DNA from: an uncultured Lachnospiraceae bacterium | GTDB taxonomy: Bacteria; Bacillota; Clostridia; Lachnospirales; Lachnospiraceae | Direction of reading: 5' to 3' | Assembly: GCA_934432885.1 (NCBI GenBank) | Contig: CAKRYY010000010.1 | Span: 8,079 to 72,078, forward strand | DNA: 64,000 bases | Part shown: one piece after another, positions 34,314-43,394 of the stretch | Layout of the letters: each line of letters starts with the position of its first letter | Numbering within the stretch: the stretch's first letter is position 1 | Notes under the pieces: model-generated | Database searches by the model: none | Seen by the model: the letters and a program-made list of their open reading frames with translations, nothing else | What the model was told of the DNA's origin: nothing | Position numbers and translations under genes: made by a program

Positions 34314-34397
34314 GCGGGAGTGCTGGAATTGGCAGACAGGCAAGACTAAGGATCTTGTGTCTGTATAGACGTGTGGGTTCAAGTCCCATCTCCCGCA
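34314..34397 (+). tRNA. tRNA-Leu, anticodon AAG
   Basis: Acceptor arm GCGGGAG pairs with CTCCCGC (34390-34396). The D-arm region TGGAATTGGCAGACAGG and a long variable arm are those of a class II leucine tRNA. The anticodon stem CAAGA/TCTTG encloses CTAAGGA, giving AAG. The T-loop is GGGTTCAAGTCCC. No CCA is encoded. Confidence 0.93.
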
Positions 34398-34404
34398 CGC
34401 TCAT

Positions 34405-34489
34405 GCAGGAATGGCGGAATTGGCAGACGCGCACGGTTCAGGTCCGTGTGAACATTGCGTTCATGAGGGTTCAAGTCCCTTTTCCTGCA
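34405..34489 (+). tRNA. tRNA-Leu, anticodon CAG
   Basis: Acceptor GCAGGAA pairs with TTCCTGC. The anticodon stem CACGG/CCGTG encloses TTCAGGT, giving CAG. The long variable arm and GGGTTCAAGTCCC T-arm fit tRNA-Leu. It lies 7 bp after the first tRNA and probably shares its transcript. Confidence 0.93.
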
Positions 34490-34515
34490 CTTTATCGTGC
34501 CGCATTTTTTATTTC

Positions 34516-34551
34516 ATAGGAAATCCTGCAAGCAGGATTTCCTATTTTTAT
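34516..34551 (+). terminator. Terminator after the tRNA pair (ATAGGAAA-type palindrome)
   Basis: ATAGGAAATCCTGC pairs perfectly with GCAGGATTTCCTAT around AA, followed by TTTTTA. The outer bases match the ATAGGAAA palindromes seen elsewhere in the window. Confidence 0.85.
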
Positions 34552-34652
34552 TCTACAGACTGCCCTTTGCGGGGCTGGTTGTCTGAACTGATTTTACAAT
34601 CATTTTATGTGTCTAAATTGTTACAGAATTTCCCTGATTCCCCTTAATTTTC

Positions 34653-34681
34653 TTGCACGGTATGCCGATGTATGCTATGAT
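34653..34681 (+). promoter_or_regulatory. Promoter of the hairpin-rich leader
   Basis: TTGCAC (34653-34658) and TATGAT (34676-34681) are 17 bp apart. Transcription should begin near 34688, giving a leader of about 160 nt. Confidence 0.75.
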
Positions 34682-34689
34682 TATAATAA

Positions 34690-34815
34690 GATCTAAAAGA
34701 AAACAAGCGTCTCTGAAAGAGACATTTGCTTTCTTGGGCTCATTAACGAATGAGTATCCTGCGAAGCAGGATGAGGAGCGCGAAACGTGTATCGTGAAGC
34801 GAAGATTTACGATAC
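34690..34815 (+). ncRNA. Multi-hairpin structured leader, family not recognised
   Basis: Four successive stem-loops lie between the promoter and the ATG at 34848: GTCTC/GAGAC extended by AGAAA/TTTCT (about 34697-34734), CTCATT-AACG-AATGAG (34739-34754), ATCCTGC-GAA-GCAGGAT (34756-34772) and GTATCGT/ACGATAC (34789-34815). Loops are purine-rich (GAA, GCGAAG). It does not fit lysine, purine, c-di-GMP, T-box or SAM patterns that I know. No terminator follows, so action at translation or RNA stability is more likely. Confidence 0.5.
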
Positions 34816-34847
34816 AGTAGATAGAAAGCACAAAAAGGAGTGATCGT

Positions 34848-35612
34848 ATGAGCAGAGTGGGCATGGATTATTCTTTCTTATTTTCAAACACAAATTCTTC
34901 TCAGTCGACAGGAGATAATGGATATTCCTGGATTTCTGAGTATTCCAATATCAAAAATGGTACCTACTACAAGGTGCTGAAAGCATACTATGCAAAACAG
35001 CAGAAAACCTCTGACGGCAGTACCACGACGAATAAGACCAGAGCGGAAAAGGTGTCTGAGCAGGAAAAGACGCTTGACCAGATTCAGGTAGATGCAAAAT
35101 CCCTGACTGCGGCGGCAGAGACGCTGACGGCAAAGGGCTCGTCATCCATCTTCAATCAGAAGGATGTTACAAAAACAGCGGAGGATGGCACACAGACAAC
35201 GGTAAAGGGCTACGATACCGACGCTATCTATAAGGCGGTTAAGAGCTTTGCGGACAGCTACAATAAGCTGCTGGATTCTGCTTCCTCATCAAGCACTACC
35301 TCTGTTTTGAATCAGACGCTGCATCTGACCAATATGACCAAAAGCTATGAAAGACTGCTTGGCAATGTAGGCGTTACAATCGGAGAAAACAATAAGCTGA
35401 GCGTAGATGCTGATAAATTAAAATCAGCGGATATGACGACAGTGAAAACCCTGTTTAATGGCAATGCTTCCTACGCAAACAGTGTTGCGACCAAGGCTTC
35501 CATGATAAATGCATCTGCAAAATCTGCGGCTGACCAGTCAAGCCTTTATACCGGAAAGGGCACTTATGACAAGGCGTACAGCACGGGCAATCTGTTAAAC
35601 AGCATATTGTAA
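34848..35612 (+). CDS. FliD-like flagellar cap/hook-associated domain protein
   Basis: A 254-residue protein with no signal peptide or membrane helix. It is rich in Ser, Thr, Ala and Lys with long helices. The segment from LLGNVGVTIGENNKLSVDAD to VKTLFNGNASYANSVA resembles the FliD C-terminal domain (GIT...GKLSLD...V..LF). No flagellar gene lies near it, so it may be a surface or exported protein that borrowed this fold. AAAAAGGAG precedes the ATG. It has its own promoter, structured leader and terminator. Confidence 0.5.
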   Translation: MSRVGMDYSFLFSNTNSSQSTGDNGYSWISEYSNIKNGTYYKVLKAYYAKQQKTSDGSTTTNKTRAEKVSEQEKTLDQIQVDAKSLTAAAETLTAKGSSSIFNQKDVTKTAEDGTQTTVKGYDTDAIYKAVKSFADSYNKLLDSASSSSTTSVLNQTLHLTNMTKSYERLLGNVGVTIGENNKLSVDADKLKSADMTTVKTLFNGNASYANSVATKASMINASAKSAADQSSLYTGKGTYDKAYSTGNLLNSIL

Positions 35613-35631
35613 GATAAAAGGACATAAAAGA

Positions 35632-35660
35632 GGGCTGTGTATGTTACACAGCCTTTTTTA
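35632..35660 (+). terminator. Rho-independent terminator
   Basis: GGCTGTGTA pairs with TACACAGCC around a short loop and is followed by seven T residues. Another imperfect ATAGGAAA-type palindrome follows at about 35664-35706. Confidence 0.9.
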
Positions 35661-35773
35661 TTTCATAGGAGAAACTCTTTTCCACTTATAGGAAAAATTT
35701 TCTATTGATTTTTAAAAATAAAAAAGGAATTTGGCGAAGGGGACAGAATAATAAAGTACGGAGGATAATGCGC

Positions 35774-36778
35774 ATGACGATTCGGGAGAGTCTGGAACTG
35801 CGGGAAAAAGAATATTTAAGTCCGCTTGCGGCGTTCAGCATGGATTCAAGGGGACGGCAGCGGGCAGAGGAGCCGTGTGATATACGCCCTGTATTTCAGC
35901 GTGACAGAGACAGGATACTGCACAGTAAATCCTTCAGGAGACTGAAGGATAAGACGCAGGTATTTCTGACGCCGGAGGGGGACCATTACAGGACGAGGCT
36001 GACGCATACGCTTGAAGTGTCGCAGAATGCAAGGACGATTGCAAAGGCGCTGCGGCTGAATGAGGACCTTGTAGAAGCGATTGCGCTTGGTCACGATTTG
36101 GGACATACGCCTTTTGGACATGCAGGAGAGCGGGCGCTCAATGATGTCTGTCCTTATGGCTTTTCACACAGCGAGCAGAGCGTAAGGACAGTAGATATTC
36201 TGGAAAAGGATGGTCAGGGACTGAATCTGACGTATGAGGTGCGGGATGGGATTCTGAATCACCAGACAAAGGGAGTGCCGTTTACGCTGGAAGGCAGGAT
36301 TGTCAGAATATCGGATAAGATTGCTTATATCCATCATGATATGGATGATGCAATCCGTGCGGGCATTTTACGGGAACAGGATGTGCCGCGTGAGATTACA
36401 GAGGTAATCGGCGATACGCTGGGAAAGCGGCTGGACCATTTCATTCACGATTTGGTGACGAACAGCGTAAAGATTGGAGACATTTGTATGTCTGCGCCTG
36501 TTGCAGAGGCGATGCAGAAGCTGCGCACCTTCCTTTTTGAGAATCTTTACACCAATCCCATTGCAAAGGGAGAGGAGCGTAAGGCAGAAAATCTGATTAA
36601 GACATTGTATGATTATTACGGCAAGCATATAGAGCTGCTTCCGCGTGACTATCATCAGCTGATGGAACGCGGAGAGCCAAAGGAAAAAGTTCTCTGTGAC
36701 TATATCGGCGCTATGACGGACCGTTTTGCCATAGCAAAGTATGAGGAGATATATATTCCGCAGTGCTGGCACGGATAA
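35774..36778 (+). CDS. dgt: dGTPase (deoxyguanosinetriphosphate triphosphohydrolase)
   Basis: A 334-residue HD-domain enzyme. RLTHTLEVSQ, ALGHDLGHTPFGHAGE and RISDKIAYIHHDMDD give the H...HD...D metal site. The family hydrolyses dNTPs to deoxynucleosides and triphosphate. ATG 35774 is chosen because GGAGG ends nine bases earlier; ATG 35768 is too close to it. It heads the dgt-dnaG-rpoD cluster, a common order in Clostridia. Confidence 0.92.
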   Translation: MTIRESLELREKEYLSPLAAFSMDSRGRQRAEEPCDIRPVFQRDRDRILHSKSFRRLKDKTQVFLTPEGDHYRTRLTHTLEVSQNARTIAKALRLNEDLVEAIALGHDLGHTPFGHAGERALNDVCPYGFSHSEQSVRTVDILEKDGQGLNLTYEVRDGILNHQTKGVPFTLEGRIVRISDKIAYIHHDMDDAIRAGILREQDVPREITEVIGDTLGKRLDHFIHDLVTNSVKIGDICMSAPVAEAMQKLRTFLFENLYTNPIAKGEERKAENLIKTLYDYYGKHIELLPRDYHQLMERGEPKEKVLCDYIGAMTDRFAIAKYEEIYIPQCWHG

Positions 36779-36799
36779 TGAGATAAAGAAGGGAAAGGA

Positions 36800-38575
36800 A
36801 TGTACTATCCGGAAGAACTCATAGAAGAGATTCGTTCAAAAAATGATATTGTGGATGTGATTTCGGGATATGTTCACCTGCAGAAAAAGGGCGGCAGTTA
36901 CTTTGGACTGTGTCCGTTTCACAATGAAAAATCCCCCTCTTTTTCGGTCTCCAGGGACAGGCAGATGTATTACTGCTTTGGCTGCGGGGCAGGCGGCAAC
37001 GTATTTACCTTTCTGATGGAATATGAGAACGCTTCCTTTCAGGAGGCAATACAGGAGCTTGCGCAGCGGGCTGGCGTAAGCCTTCCCCAGGCAGAGTATT
37101 CCGAGGAAATGCGAAAAAAGGAAAGCCGCAGGGCGCGGCTTTTGGAGGTCAATAAGGAAGCTGCCAAATATTTTTATTATCTGCTCCGTAAAAAAGAAGG
37201 AGAGCAGGGGATGCGCTATTTAAAGGGCAGAAGGCTTTCCGATGAAACGATGCAGAAATTTGGGCTTGGCTATGCCAGCAAATACAGCGATGATTTGACT
37301 AGGTACCTAAAGAGCAAAGGGTATCAGGATGATTTGCTAAAGGAAGCTGGACTTTGCAGCATTGATGAGCGGCATGGGATTTATGACAAATTCTGGAACC
37401 GTGTCATGTTTCCGATTCAGGATGCCAATCATCGGGTAATTGGATTTGGCGGCAGGGTAATGGGAGACGGAGAGCCAAAGTATTTAAACTCTCCAGAGAC
37501 GCCGATTTTTGATAAGAGCCGCAATCTGTACGGACTTAATTTTGCAAGGACATCGCGGACTGGCAATATGATTCTCTGCGAAGGCTATATGGATGTAATT
37601 GCAATGCATCAGGCGGGTTTTGGACAGGCTGTGGCATCACTTGGAACCGCCTTTACCGCAGGGCAGGCAGCCCTTATCAGGCGGTATACGACCAATGTGC
37701 TGCTTTCCTATGACAGCGACGGCGCAGGCATCAAAGCGGCGCTGCGGGCAATCGGAATTTTACGCGAAGCAGGGATGACGGCGAAGATTATTCATCTGGA
37801 GCCCTATAAGGACCCTGATGAATTTATCAAAAATCTGGGCGCGGAGGAATTCCAAAAACGGATTGACTCGGCAGAGAGCAGCTTCTTTTTTGAACTGCGG
37901 ATTATGGAGCAGAAATATAATCTGAAGGACCCGGAAGAAAAGACCCGCTTCTATCAGGAGATCGCGCAGAAGCTGTGCAGCTTTTCCGAAGAGGTAGAGC
38001 GTGAAAATTATATCGAAGCGGCAGCCGAGCATTATCATATTGGATTTGAAAATCTGCGCAGGCTGGTCGGCAGCTATGCAGCCAGGACGGGACTTGCAAA
38101 GGAAGTGGTGCGTCCCAAATCGGGAATCCAGTCTAAAAATAAGCCGCAGGATGGCATTAAGAGAACGCAGCGTCTTTTACTTACGTGGCTGGTAGAGGAA
38201 AAAGGACTGTATCAGAAGATAAAAAAATATATTTCTCCGCAGGATTTTACTGAGGAGCTTTACCGGGAAGCGGCGGCTGCGCTGTTTGCAGAGCTGGAAA
38301 AGGGAGAGGTCAATCCGGCGGCGGTCATCAGCCGTTTTACGCTTGAGGAAGAGCAGCGGGAGGCGGCGAGCCTGTTTCATACAAAGCTGCCCTCCTTTGA
38401 CGGAGATAAGAAAGAGCGCGAAAAAGCGTTCCATGATATTTTAGTCAGTGTCAAAACAAACAGTTACGAGTACGACAGTGCAAGGCTTGGAAGCGACATC
38501 GAAGCGCTCGGCAGGGTTATCGCGGGCAGGAAGGCGCTGGAAGAGCTTAAAAATACGCATATTTCTTTAGATTAG
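36800..38575 (+). CDS. dnaG: DNA primase
   Basis: A 591-residue primase that makes RNA primers at replication forks. The zinc-binding domain has C38, H41, C59 and C62 (CPFHNEKSPSF, YYCFGCGAGGNVF). The RNA polymerase core and TOPRIM motifs include ILCEGYMDVIAMHQAGF and SYDSDGAG. The C-terminal helicase-interacting domain is present. AAGGGAAAGG precedes the ATG; rpoD follows after 29 bp. Confidence 0.96.
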   Translation: MYYPEELIEEIRSKNDIVDVISGYVHLQKKGGSYFGLCPFHNEKSPSFSVSRDRQMYYCFGCGAGGNVFTFLMEYENASFQEAIQELAQRAGVSLPQAEYSEEMRKKESRRARLLEVNKEAAKYFYYLLRKKEGEQGMRYLKGRRLSDETMQKFGLGYASKYSDDLTRYLKSKGYQDDLLKEAGLCSIDERHGIYDKFWNRVMFPIQDANHRVIGFGGRVMGDGEPKYLNSPETPIFDKSRNLYGLNFARTSRTGNMILCEGYMDVIAMHQAGFGQAVASLGTAFTAGQAALIRRYTTNVLLSYDSDGAGIKAALRAIGILREAGMTAKIIHLEPYKDPDEFIKNLGAEEFQKRIDSAESSFFFELRIMEQKYNLKDPEEKTRFYQEIAQKLCSFSEEVERENYIEAAAEHYHIGFENLRRLVGSYAARTGLAKEVVRPKSGIQSKNKPQDGIKRTQRLLLTWLVEEKGLYQKIKKYISPQDFTEELYREAAAALFAELEKGEVNPAAVISRFTLEEEQREAASLFHTKLPSFDGDKKEREKAFHDILVSVKTNSYEYDSARLGSDIEALGRVIAGRKALEELKNTHISLD

Positions 38576-38604
38576 GGTAAAAATAAATAACAAGTTATGG
38601 AAGG

Positions 38605-39726
38605 ATGGACCAGAAAATGGACGAAAACACAAGGGCAAAGTTGGACGAAAAAATAAAAGAAATCCTTAACATTGCCAAAAAGAAAAAGAATGTTCTGGAC
38701 TATCAGGAAATCAGTGATTATTTTGCAGATTTGCAGCTGGAGGAAGAACAGTTCGACCAGATCATTGAGACCCTGGAGCAGAATCATGTAGATGTACTGC
38801 GCATGACAGACGACGATGTGGATGAGGAAGAAATCATACTGACGGATGAGGACGAGGTAGATGTGGAAAATATCGACCTTTCAGTTCCGGACGGCGTCAG
38901 CATCGAAGACCCTGTCAGAATGTATCTGAAAGAGATTGGCAAGGTGCCTCTTCTGAGTGCGGAAGAGGAGATTGAGCTTGCAAAGAAGATGGAAGAGGGG
39001 GACGCAGAAGCAAAGAAAAGGTTAGCAGAGGCTAACCTGCGTCTGGTAGTCAGCATTGCAAAGCGCTATGTAGGACGCGGCATGCTGTTCCTTGACCTGA
39101 TTCAGGAAGGAAATATGGGTCTGATAAAGGCGGTTGAAAAATTCGATTACCGCAAGGGCTACAAATTCTCCACCTATGCGACATGGTGGATTCGTCAGGC
39201 AATTACAAGGGCGATTGCCGACCAGGCAAGAACCATCCGTATTCCTGTACACATGGTAGAGACAATCAATAAACTGATTCGCGTGAGCCGTCAGCTCTTA
39301 CAGGAGCTTGGACGGGAACCTACCCCGGAGGAAATTGCGGCAGAGATGAATATGCCGGAGGATCGAGTGCGTGAGATTTTGAAGATTTCACAGGAGCCGG
39401 TATCTCTGGAAACACCGATTGGTGAAGAGGAGGACAGCCATCTGGGAGATTTCATTCAGGATGACAATGTACCGGTGCCTTCCGATGCGGCGGCGTTTAC
39501 GCTTTTAAAGGAGCAGCTTGTTGAGGTACTGGGAACTCTGACAGAGAGGGAACAGAAGGTTTTACGGCTTCGTTTTGGACTGGATGATGGACGTGCGAGA
39601 ACACTGGAAGAGGTCGGTAAGGAATTTAACGTTACCCGTGAGCGTATCCGTCAGATAGAGGCAAAGGCGCTGCGTAAGCTGCGTCATCCCAGCAGAAGCA
39701 GAAAACTGAAGGATTATCTGGACTAA
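38605..39726 (+). CDS. rpoD: Primary sigma factor (sigma-70/SigA)
   Basis: A 373-residue housekeeping sigma factor. Region 1.2 has [17 protein letters not shown]. Region 2 has [33 protein letters not shown], and the -10 recognition segment [19 protein letters not shown]. Region 4.2 has [21 protein letters not shown] short acidic N-terminal region is typical of Firmicutes. The observed TTGACA/TATAAT promoters in this window are its expected targets. Its stop codon overlaps the trmK start by one base. Confidence 0.97.
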   Translation: MDQKMDENTRAKLDEKIKEILNIAKKKKNVLDYQEISDYFADLQLEEEQFDQIIETLEQNHVDVLRMTDDDVDEEEIILTDEDEVDVENIDLSVPDGVSIEDPVRMYLKEIGKVPLLSAEEEIELAKKMEEGDAEAKKRLAEANLRLVVSIAKRYVGRGMLFLDLIQEGNMGLIKAVEKFDYRKGYKFSTYATWWIRQAITRAIADQARTIRIPVHMVETINKLIRVSRQLLQELGREPTPEEIAAEMNMPEDRVREILKISQEPVSLETPIGEEEDSHLGDFIQDDNVPVPSDAAAFTLLKEQLVEVLGTLTEREQKVLRLRFGLDDGRARTLEEVGKEFNVTRERIRQIEAKALRKLRHPSRSRKLKDYLD

Positions 39727-40472
39727 TGGAATTATCAAAAAGAATGCTTGCGGTGGCGCAGATGGTGTCACCGGGAGGCGTGGCATGTGATGTAGGCTGC
39801 GATCATGGATATGTGCCGATTTATCTGATACAGCAGAAAATCTGTAAAAAGGTGATTGCGATGGATGTCGGCATGGGACCTCTGTCCAGAGCGCAGGAGC
39901 ATATCAGGGACTGCGGGCTGGAGGCTTACATAGAGACCAGATTATCGGACGGCGTAGAGGCGCTTTTGCCCGGTGAAGCGCAGAGCGTGATGATTGCCGG
40001 CATGGGCGGCAGGCTGGTTCGAAAAATTCTGTCAGAGGGCGGAGAAAAAATAAAGGCCTTGCGGGAATTGATTCTGCAGCCGCAGTCAGAGCTTACGCAG
40101 GTACGGATATTTTTGCGCAGAGAGGGCTTTTTGCTCCTCGATGAAGATATACTATATGAGGATGGAAAATACTATCCGATTTTAAAGGCTGTCTATGCGC
40201 CGAAGGAAGCGGGGGAGCAGGCGCTTGAGCTGTATGGCACAGAGGACGGAGATACTTTACAAAAAAGAGCCGGGGAGCAGTATGGCCCGTTGCTGTTAAA
40301 AAAGGCACATCCGGTGCTGCAGCAGTATCTGCTGTGGGAACAGCGGCATGAGGAGGAAATCCGTGCGCGGCTGCAGCAGGAGGACGGAGAGCGTTGCAGG
40401 CAGCGGCTTAAGACCCTGCAGGAGCGCGAGGCACTGCGCCGGTATGCACTTTCAGGCATCGCTCGCGCGTAG
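39726..40472 (+). CDS. trmK: tRNA (adenine(22)-N(1))-methyltransferase
   Basis: A 248-residue SAM-dependent enzyme modifying A22 of tRNA. Motif I is CDVGCDHGYVPIYLI, followed by AMDVGMGPLSRAQEH and VMIAGMGGRLVRKILSEG, as in TrmK/YqfN. The next-domain helical part is present. The last few residues (about SGIARA) are encoded by a copy of the dispersed repeat at 40453-40497, so the C-terminus has been reshaped. It is coupled to rpoD by an overlapping TAATG. Confidence 0.92.
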   Translation: MELSKRMLAVAQMVSPGGVACDVGCDHGYVPIYLIQQKICKKVIAMDVGMGPLSRAQEHIRDCGLEAYIETRLSDGVEALLPGEAQSVMIAGMGGRLVRKILSEGGEKIKALRELILQPQSELTQVRIFLRREGFLLLDEDILYEDGKYYPILKAVYAPKEAGEQALELYGTEDGDTLQKRAGEQYGPLLLKKAHPVLQQYLLWEQRHEEEIRARLQQEDGERCRQRLKTLQEREALRRYALSGIARA

Positions 40473-40497
40473 AGAGTTTGCAGGCAGACTCTTTTTT
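40453..40497 (+). repeat. Dispersed repeat, second-half copy overlapping trmK end
   Basis: CAGGCATCGCTCGCGCGTAG and the hairpin GAGTTTGCAGGCAGACTC with a T6 tail match the second half of the copy at 9317-9433. The repeat supplies the trmK stop codon and a terminator-like hairpin inside the gene cluster. Confidence 0.65.
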
Positions 40498-40519
40498 AGA
40501 AAGAATGGGGGAAATCAAA

Positions 40520-41302
40520 ATGCGCTGCAGAGAAGTGATTGAAAAGCTGGAAACACTTTCGCCCGGACAGTTTGCCGAGAGCTGGGATAATGTTGGACTT
40601 TTGGCAGGCAGATACGACCGAGAGATTACTTCCATCATGCTTGCAGTTGATGCAACGGATCACGTTGTAGAGGAAGCGGTACAAAAGGGAGTTTCGCTTC
40701 TGCTGACGCACCATCCGCTTATTTTTTCTGCAAGAAAAAAGATAAATGACGGCGATTTTATAGGAAAAAGACTGGTCATGCTCCTGCAGAATGACATCTG
40801 CTATTATGCGATGCATACAAACTTTGATGTTATGGGGATGGCGGATGCTGCAGCGGATGAGATAGGGCTGAAGGACAGGGAAGTACTGGATGTGACCTAT
40901 GAGGATGAAATTGCACGCGAGGGCATCGGCAGGTTTGGCAGGCTGCCAAAGGCAATGACGCTGGAGGCCTGCGGAGAGTGGATAAAAGAGATATTTGCAT
41001 TGGAATCGGTCAAAATGTTCGGAGATGGAGAACATATTGTAGAGCGGGCGGCAATCTGCCCCGGCTCCGGCAAGAGCGTGATTCAGAAGGCAGTGCAGAT
41101 GGGGGCTGAAGTGCTGATTACCGGAGATATTGACCATCATGCGGGCATTGACGCAATGGCGATGGGCTTGTCGATTCTGGATGCGGGGCATTATGGGCTG
41201 GAAAAGATATTTGTTCCTTATATGGAAGAATTTTTGAAACGGGAATGCCCAGGGATACAGGTTATGCGGGCGAGAGAGCAGAGCCCGTTTCGGATACTGT
41301 AA
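40520..41302 (+). CDS. NIF3/YqfO-like dinuclear metal-center protein
   Basis: A 260-residue protein of the NIF3/DUF34 family. Metal ligands are visible in LLLTHHPLIF, AMHTNFD (about residue 100) and the C-terminal GDIDHHA and DAGHYGLE. Function is not settled; links to GTP cyclohydrolase-like or metal-handling roles have been proposed. ATG 40520 has GGGGAA upstream; ATG 40505 is an alternative. The usual trmK-nif3 pairing of Firmicutes is kept despite the repeat between them. Confidence 0.88.
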   Translation: MRCREVIEKLETLSPGQFAESWDNVGLLAGRYDREITSIMLAVDATDHVVEEAVQKGVSLLLTHHPLIFSARKKINDGDFIGKRLVMLLQNDICYYAMHTNFDVMGMADAAADEIGLKDREVLDVTYEDEIAREGIGRFGRLPKAMTLEACGEWIKEIFALESVKMFGDGEHIVERAAICPGSGKSVIQKAVQMGAEVLITGDIDHHAGIDAMAMGLSILDAGHYGLEKIFVPYMEEFLKRECPGIQVMRAREQSPFRIL

Positions 41303-41323
41303 AAAGGTATAGCAGGCGGAGGT

Positions 41324-42985
41324 ATGGGTATGATAGAGGTTACGATTGCAGGAGAAAAAAAGAAATATCCGGAAGGCACTACCTACGAGGAAATTGCGCG
41401 GGAATATCAGAAGCAGTATGATGATACGATTGCGCTGGTGGTTGCAGACGGTAAGATCCGTGAACTGATGAAAAAGGTTGAAGGAGACTGCGAACTTTCT
41501 TTTTTAACACTGAAGGATTCAGCAGGTCATAAGAGCTATGTACGCACGGCAATTATGCTTCTGATAAAAGCGCTCTATGATGTGGAGCCGCGTGAAAATA
41601 TTGAGCGGATTAAGGTAGAATTTGCCATCGGGCAGGGCTATTATTGCAGCCTGAAGGGAAAGGTAAAGGCGGACGACACACTGGCGGAGCGTTTAAATGT
41701 ACGGATGCGGCAGCTTGTTTTGGAAAATCTGCCGATTGAAAAGAAAAATTACCCGATAGCGGAGGCGGTTGCCCTGTTTGATCGCTATGGCATGGAGGAT
41801 AAGAAAAAGCTTTTCCGTTACCGCCGCAGCTCTACGGTCAACGTATATCGTCTGGGCGATTACTATGATTATTATTATGGCTATATGCTGCCGTCTACAG
41901 GCTATGTCTCCTATTTTCAGGTAATTGCTTACGAAAAAGGGCTGATGCTCATTCTGCCTGACCGTAAGGAGCCAAAGACAATCAGCTATTTTGAGCCGAG
42001 AGAAAAACTTTTTGCAGCCCTGCAGCGTTCTACCATCTGGGGCGAGATGATGGAAATTGACACAGTCGGCGATTTGAATGATGAAATCTGCCGGGGTGGA
42101 ATTTCTGATTTGATTCTTGTGCAGGAGGCGCTTCAGGAGAGAAGAATCGGAGAGATTGCAGAGGACATCGTCAGCAGGGGCGGCGTAAAATTTGTTATGA
42201 TTGCAGGTCCCTCCTCCTCTGGCAAGACGACCTTCTCACACAGGCTTTCGATTCAACTGCGTTCCTATGGAATGAAGCCGCACCCGATTGCGCTGGATGA
42301 TTATTTCGTAGACAGGGAGCTGACGCCGCGTGATGAAAACGGGGATTATAATTTTGAATGTCTGGAAGCCATTGACGTCGCAAAATTCAATCAGGATATG
42401 AGCGATTTGCTGGCAGGAAAGACAGTTGAGCTGCCGCGCTTTAACTTTAAGACCGGCAAGAGAGAGTACAACGGAAACTTTAAAACGCTTGGCAAGGAAG
42501 ACATCCTTGTAATCGAGGGAATTCATGGACTGAATGACAAGACCTCTTTTTCCCTGCCGGTAGAGAGCAAATATAAAATTTATATCAGCGCACTGACGAG
42601 CCTGAATGTAGATGAGCATAACAGGATTCCGACAACCGACGGACGGCTGCTGCGCCGTATGGTGCGGGATGCAAGGACGAGAGGTGCATCGGCAAAGCGT
42701 ACAATCAGTATGTGGCAGTCTGTGCGTAGGGGAGAGGAAGAAAATATCTTCCCATTTCAGGAGAGTGCGGATGCAACCTTTAACTCCGTTCTGATTTATG
42801 AGCTGGCTGTATTAAAGCAGTATGCAGAACCGCTGCTTTTCAGCATACAGAAGGGAGAACCGGAATATTTCGAGGCAAAGAGGCTCCTGAAATTTCTGGA
42901 ATATTTCCTCGGCGTGAGCGGGGAAGAAGTGCCAAAAAATTCTATTGTGCGTGAATTTATTGGCGGAAGTGTATTTCATGTTTGA
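41324..42985 (+). CDS. TGS-domain nucleoside (uridine) kinase
   Basis: A 553-residue fusion. Residues about 1-65 form a TGS/ThrRS-N-like domain (IEVTIAGEKKKYPEGTTYEEI), then a ThrRS-type second additional domain (about 70-190), then a phosphoribulokinase/uridine kinase domain with P-loop GPSSSGKTTFSHRL (about 292-305), LDDYF and VIEGIHGLND. Such fusions are common in Clostridia. Phosphorylation of uridine or a similar substrate is inferred. The role of the ThrRS-like part is unknown. Confidence 0.88.
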   Translation: MGMIEVTIAGEKKKYPEGTTYEEIAREYQKQYDDTIALVVADGKIRELMKKVEGDCELSFLTLKDSAGHKSYVRTAIMLLIKALYDVEPRENIERIKVEFAIGQGYYCSLKGKVKADDTLAERLNVRMRQLVLENLPIEKKNYPIAEAVALFDRYGMEDKKKLFRYRRSSTVNVYRLGDYYDYYYGYMLPSTGYVSYFQVIAYEKGLMLILPDRKEPKTISYFEPREKLFAALQRSTIWGEMMEIDTVGDLNDEICRGGISDLILVQEALQERRIGEIAEDIVSRGGVKFVMIAGPSSSGKTTFSHRLSIQLRSYGMKPHPIALDDYFVDRELTPRDENGDYNFECLEAIDVAKFNQDMSDLLAGKTVELPRFNFKTGKREYNGNFKTLGKEDILVIEGIHGLNDKTSFSLPVESKYKIYISALTSLNVDEHNRIPTTDGRLLRRMVRDARTRGASAKRTISMWQSVRRGEEENIFPFQESADATFNSVLIYELAVLKQYAEPLLFSIQKGEPEYFEAKRLLKFLEYFLGVSGEEVPKNSIVREFIGGSVFHV

Positions 42986-43009
42986 TAAAAATGTGATAAA
43001 ATCTTAAAC

Positions 43010-43361
43010 GTGTTAAGTAGGACAGACGATCGCGGCTGCATACGCCGAAAGGCGGCAGGTGAGGAAAGTCCGGGCTTCACAGGGCAGGATGCCGGATAAC
43101 GTCCGGTGAAGGCGACTTCAAGGATAGTGCAACAGAAATAAACCGCCAGGCAACTGGTAAGGGTGGAAAGGCAGTGTAAGGGACTACCGCCCTGCCGGTA
43201 ACGGCAGGGGCACATGTAAACCCCATCCGAAGCAAGACCGAAACGAAAGCAACAGGTTTGCCCGACCTGCTTTCAGGTGGGTCGCTGGAGGCTGTCGGCA
43301 ACGACAGTCCTAGATAGATGATCGTTCACGACATAACCCGGCTTATCGTCCTGCTTAACAC
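43010..43361 (+). ncRNA. rnpB: RNase P RNA, class A
   Basis: The ends pair: GTGTTAAG and AGGAC near 43010-43023 with GTCCTGCTTAACAC (to 43361). The universal core is present: GAGGAAAGTCCGGGC, a central ACAGAAATAAACCGCC, GGTAAGGGTGGAAAGG, ACAGGTTTGCCC-type loop and AGATAGATGATCGTTC followed by GACATAACCCGGC. It is the catalytic RNA for tRNA 5' processing. The 409-bp gap between kinase and hemL is filled by it. No convincing -35/-10 pair was found. Confidence 0.95.
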
Positions 43362-43394
43362 AAAAAAGAGTCGTATAAGCTGGAGGTAGTTTTT

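Noticed and set aside
34411..34647. Open frame beginning MAELADAHGSG
   Set aside because: It is read through the tRNA-Leu gene at 34405-34489, a well-known false ORF.
34690..34847. Possible c-di-GMP or other known riboswitch before the FliD-like gene
   Set aside because: None of the conserved core segments of the classes I know is present; only the hairpin pattern is reported.
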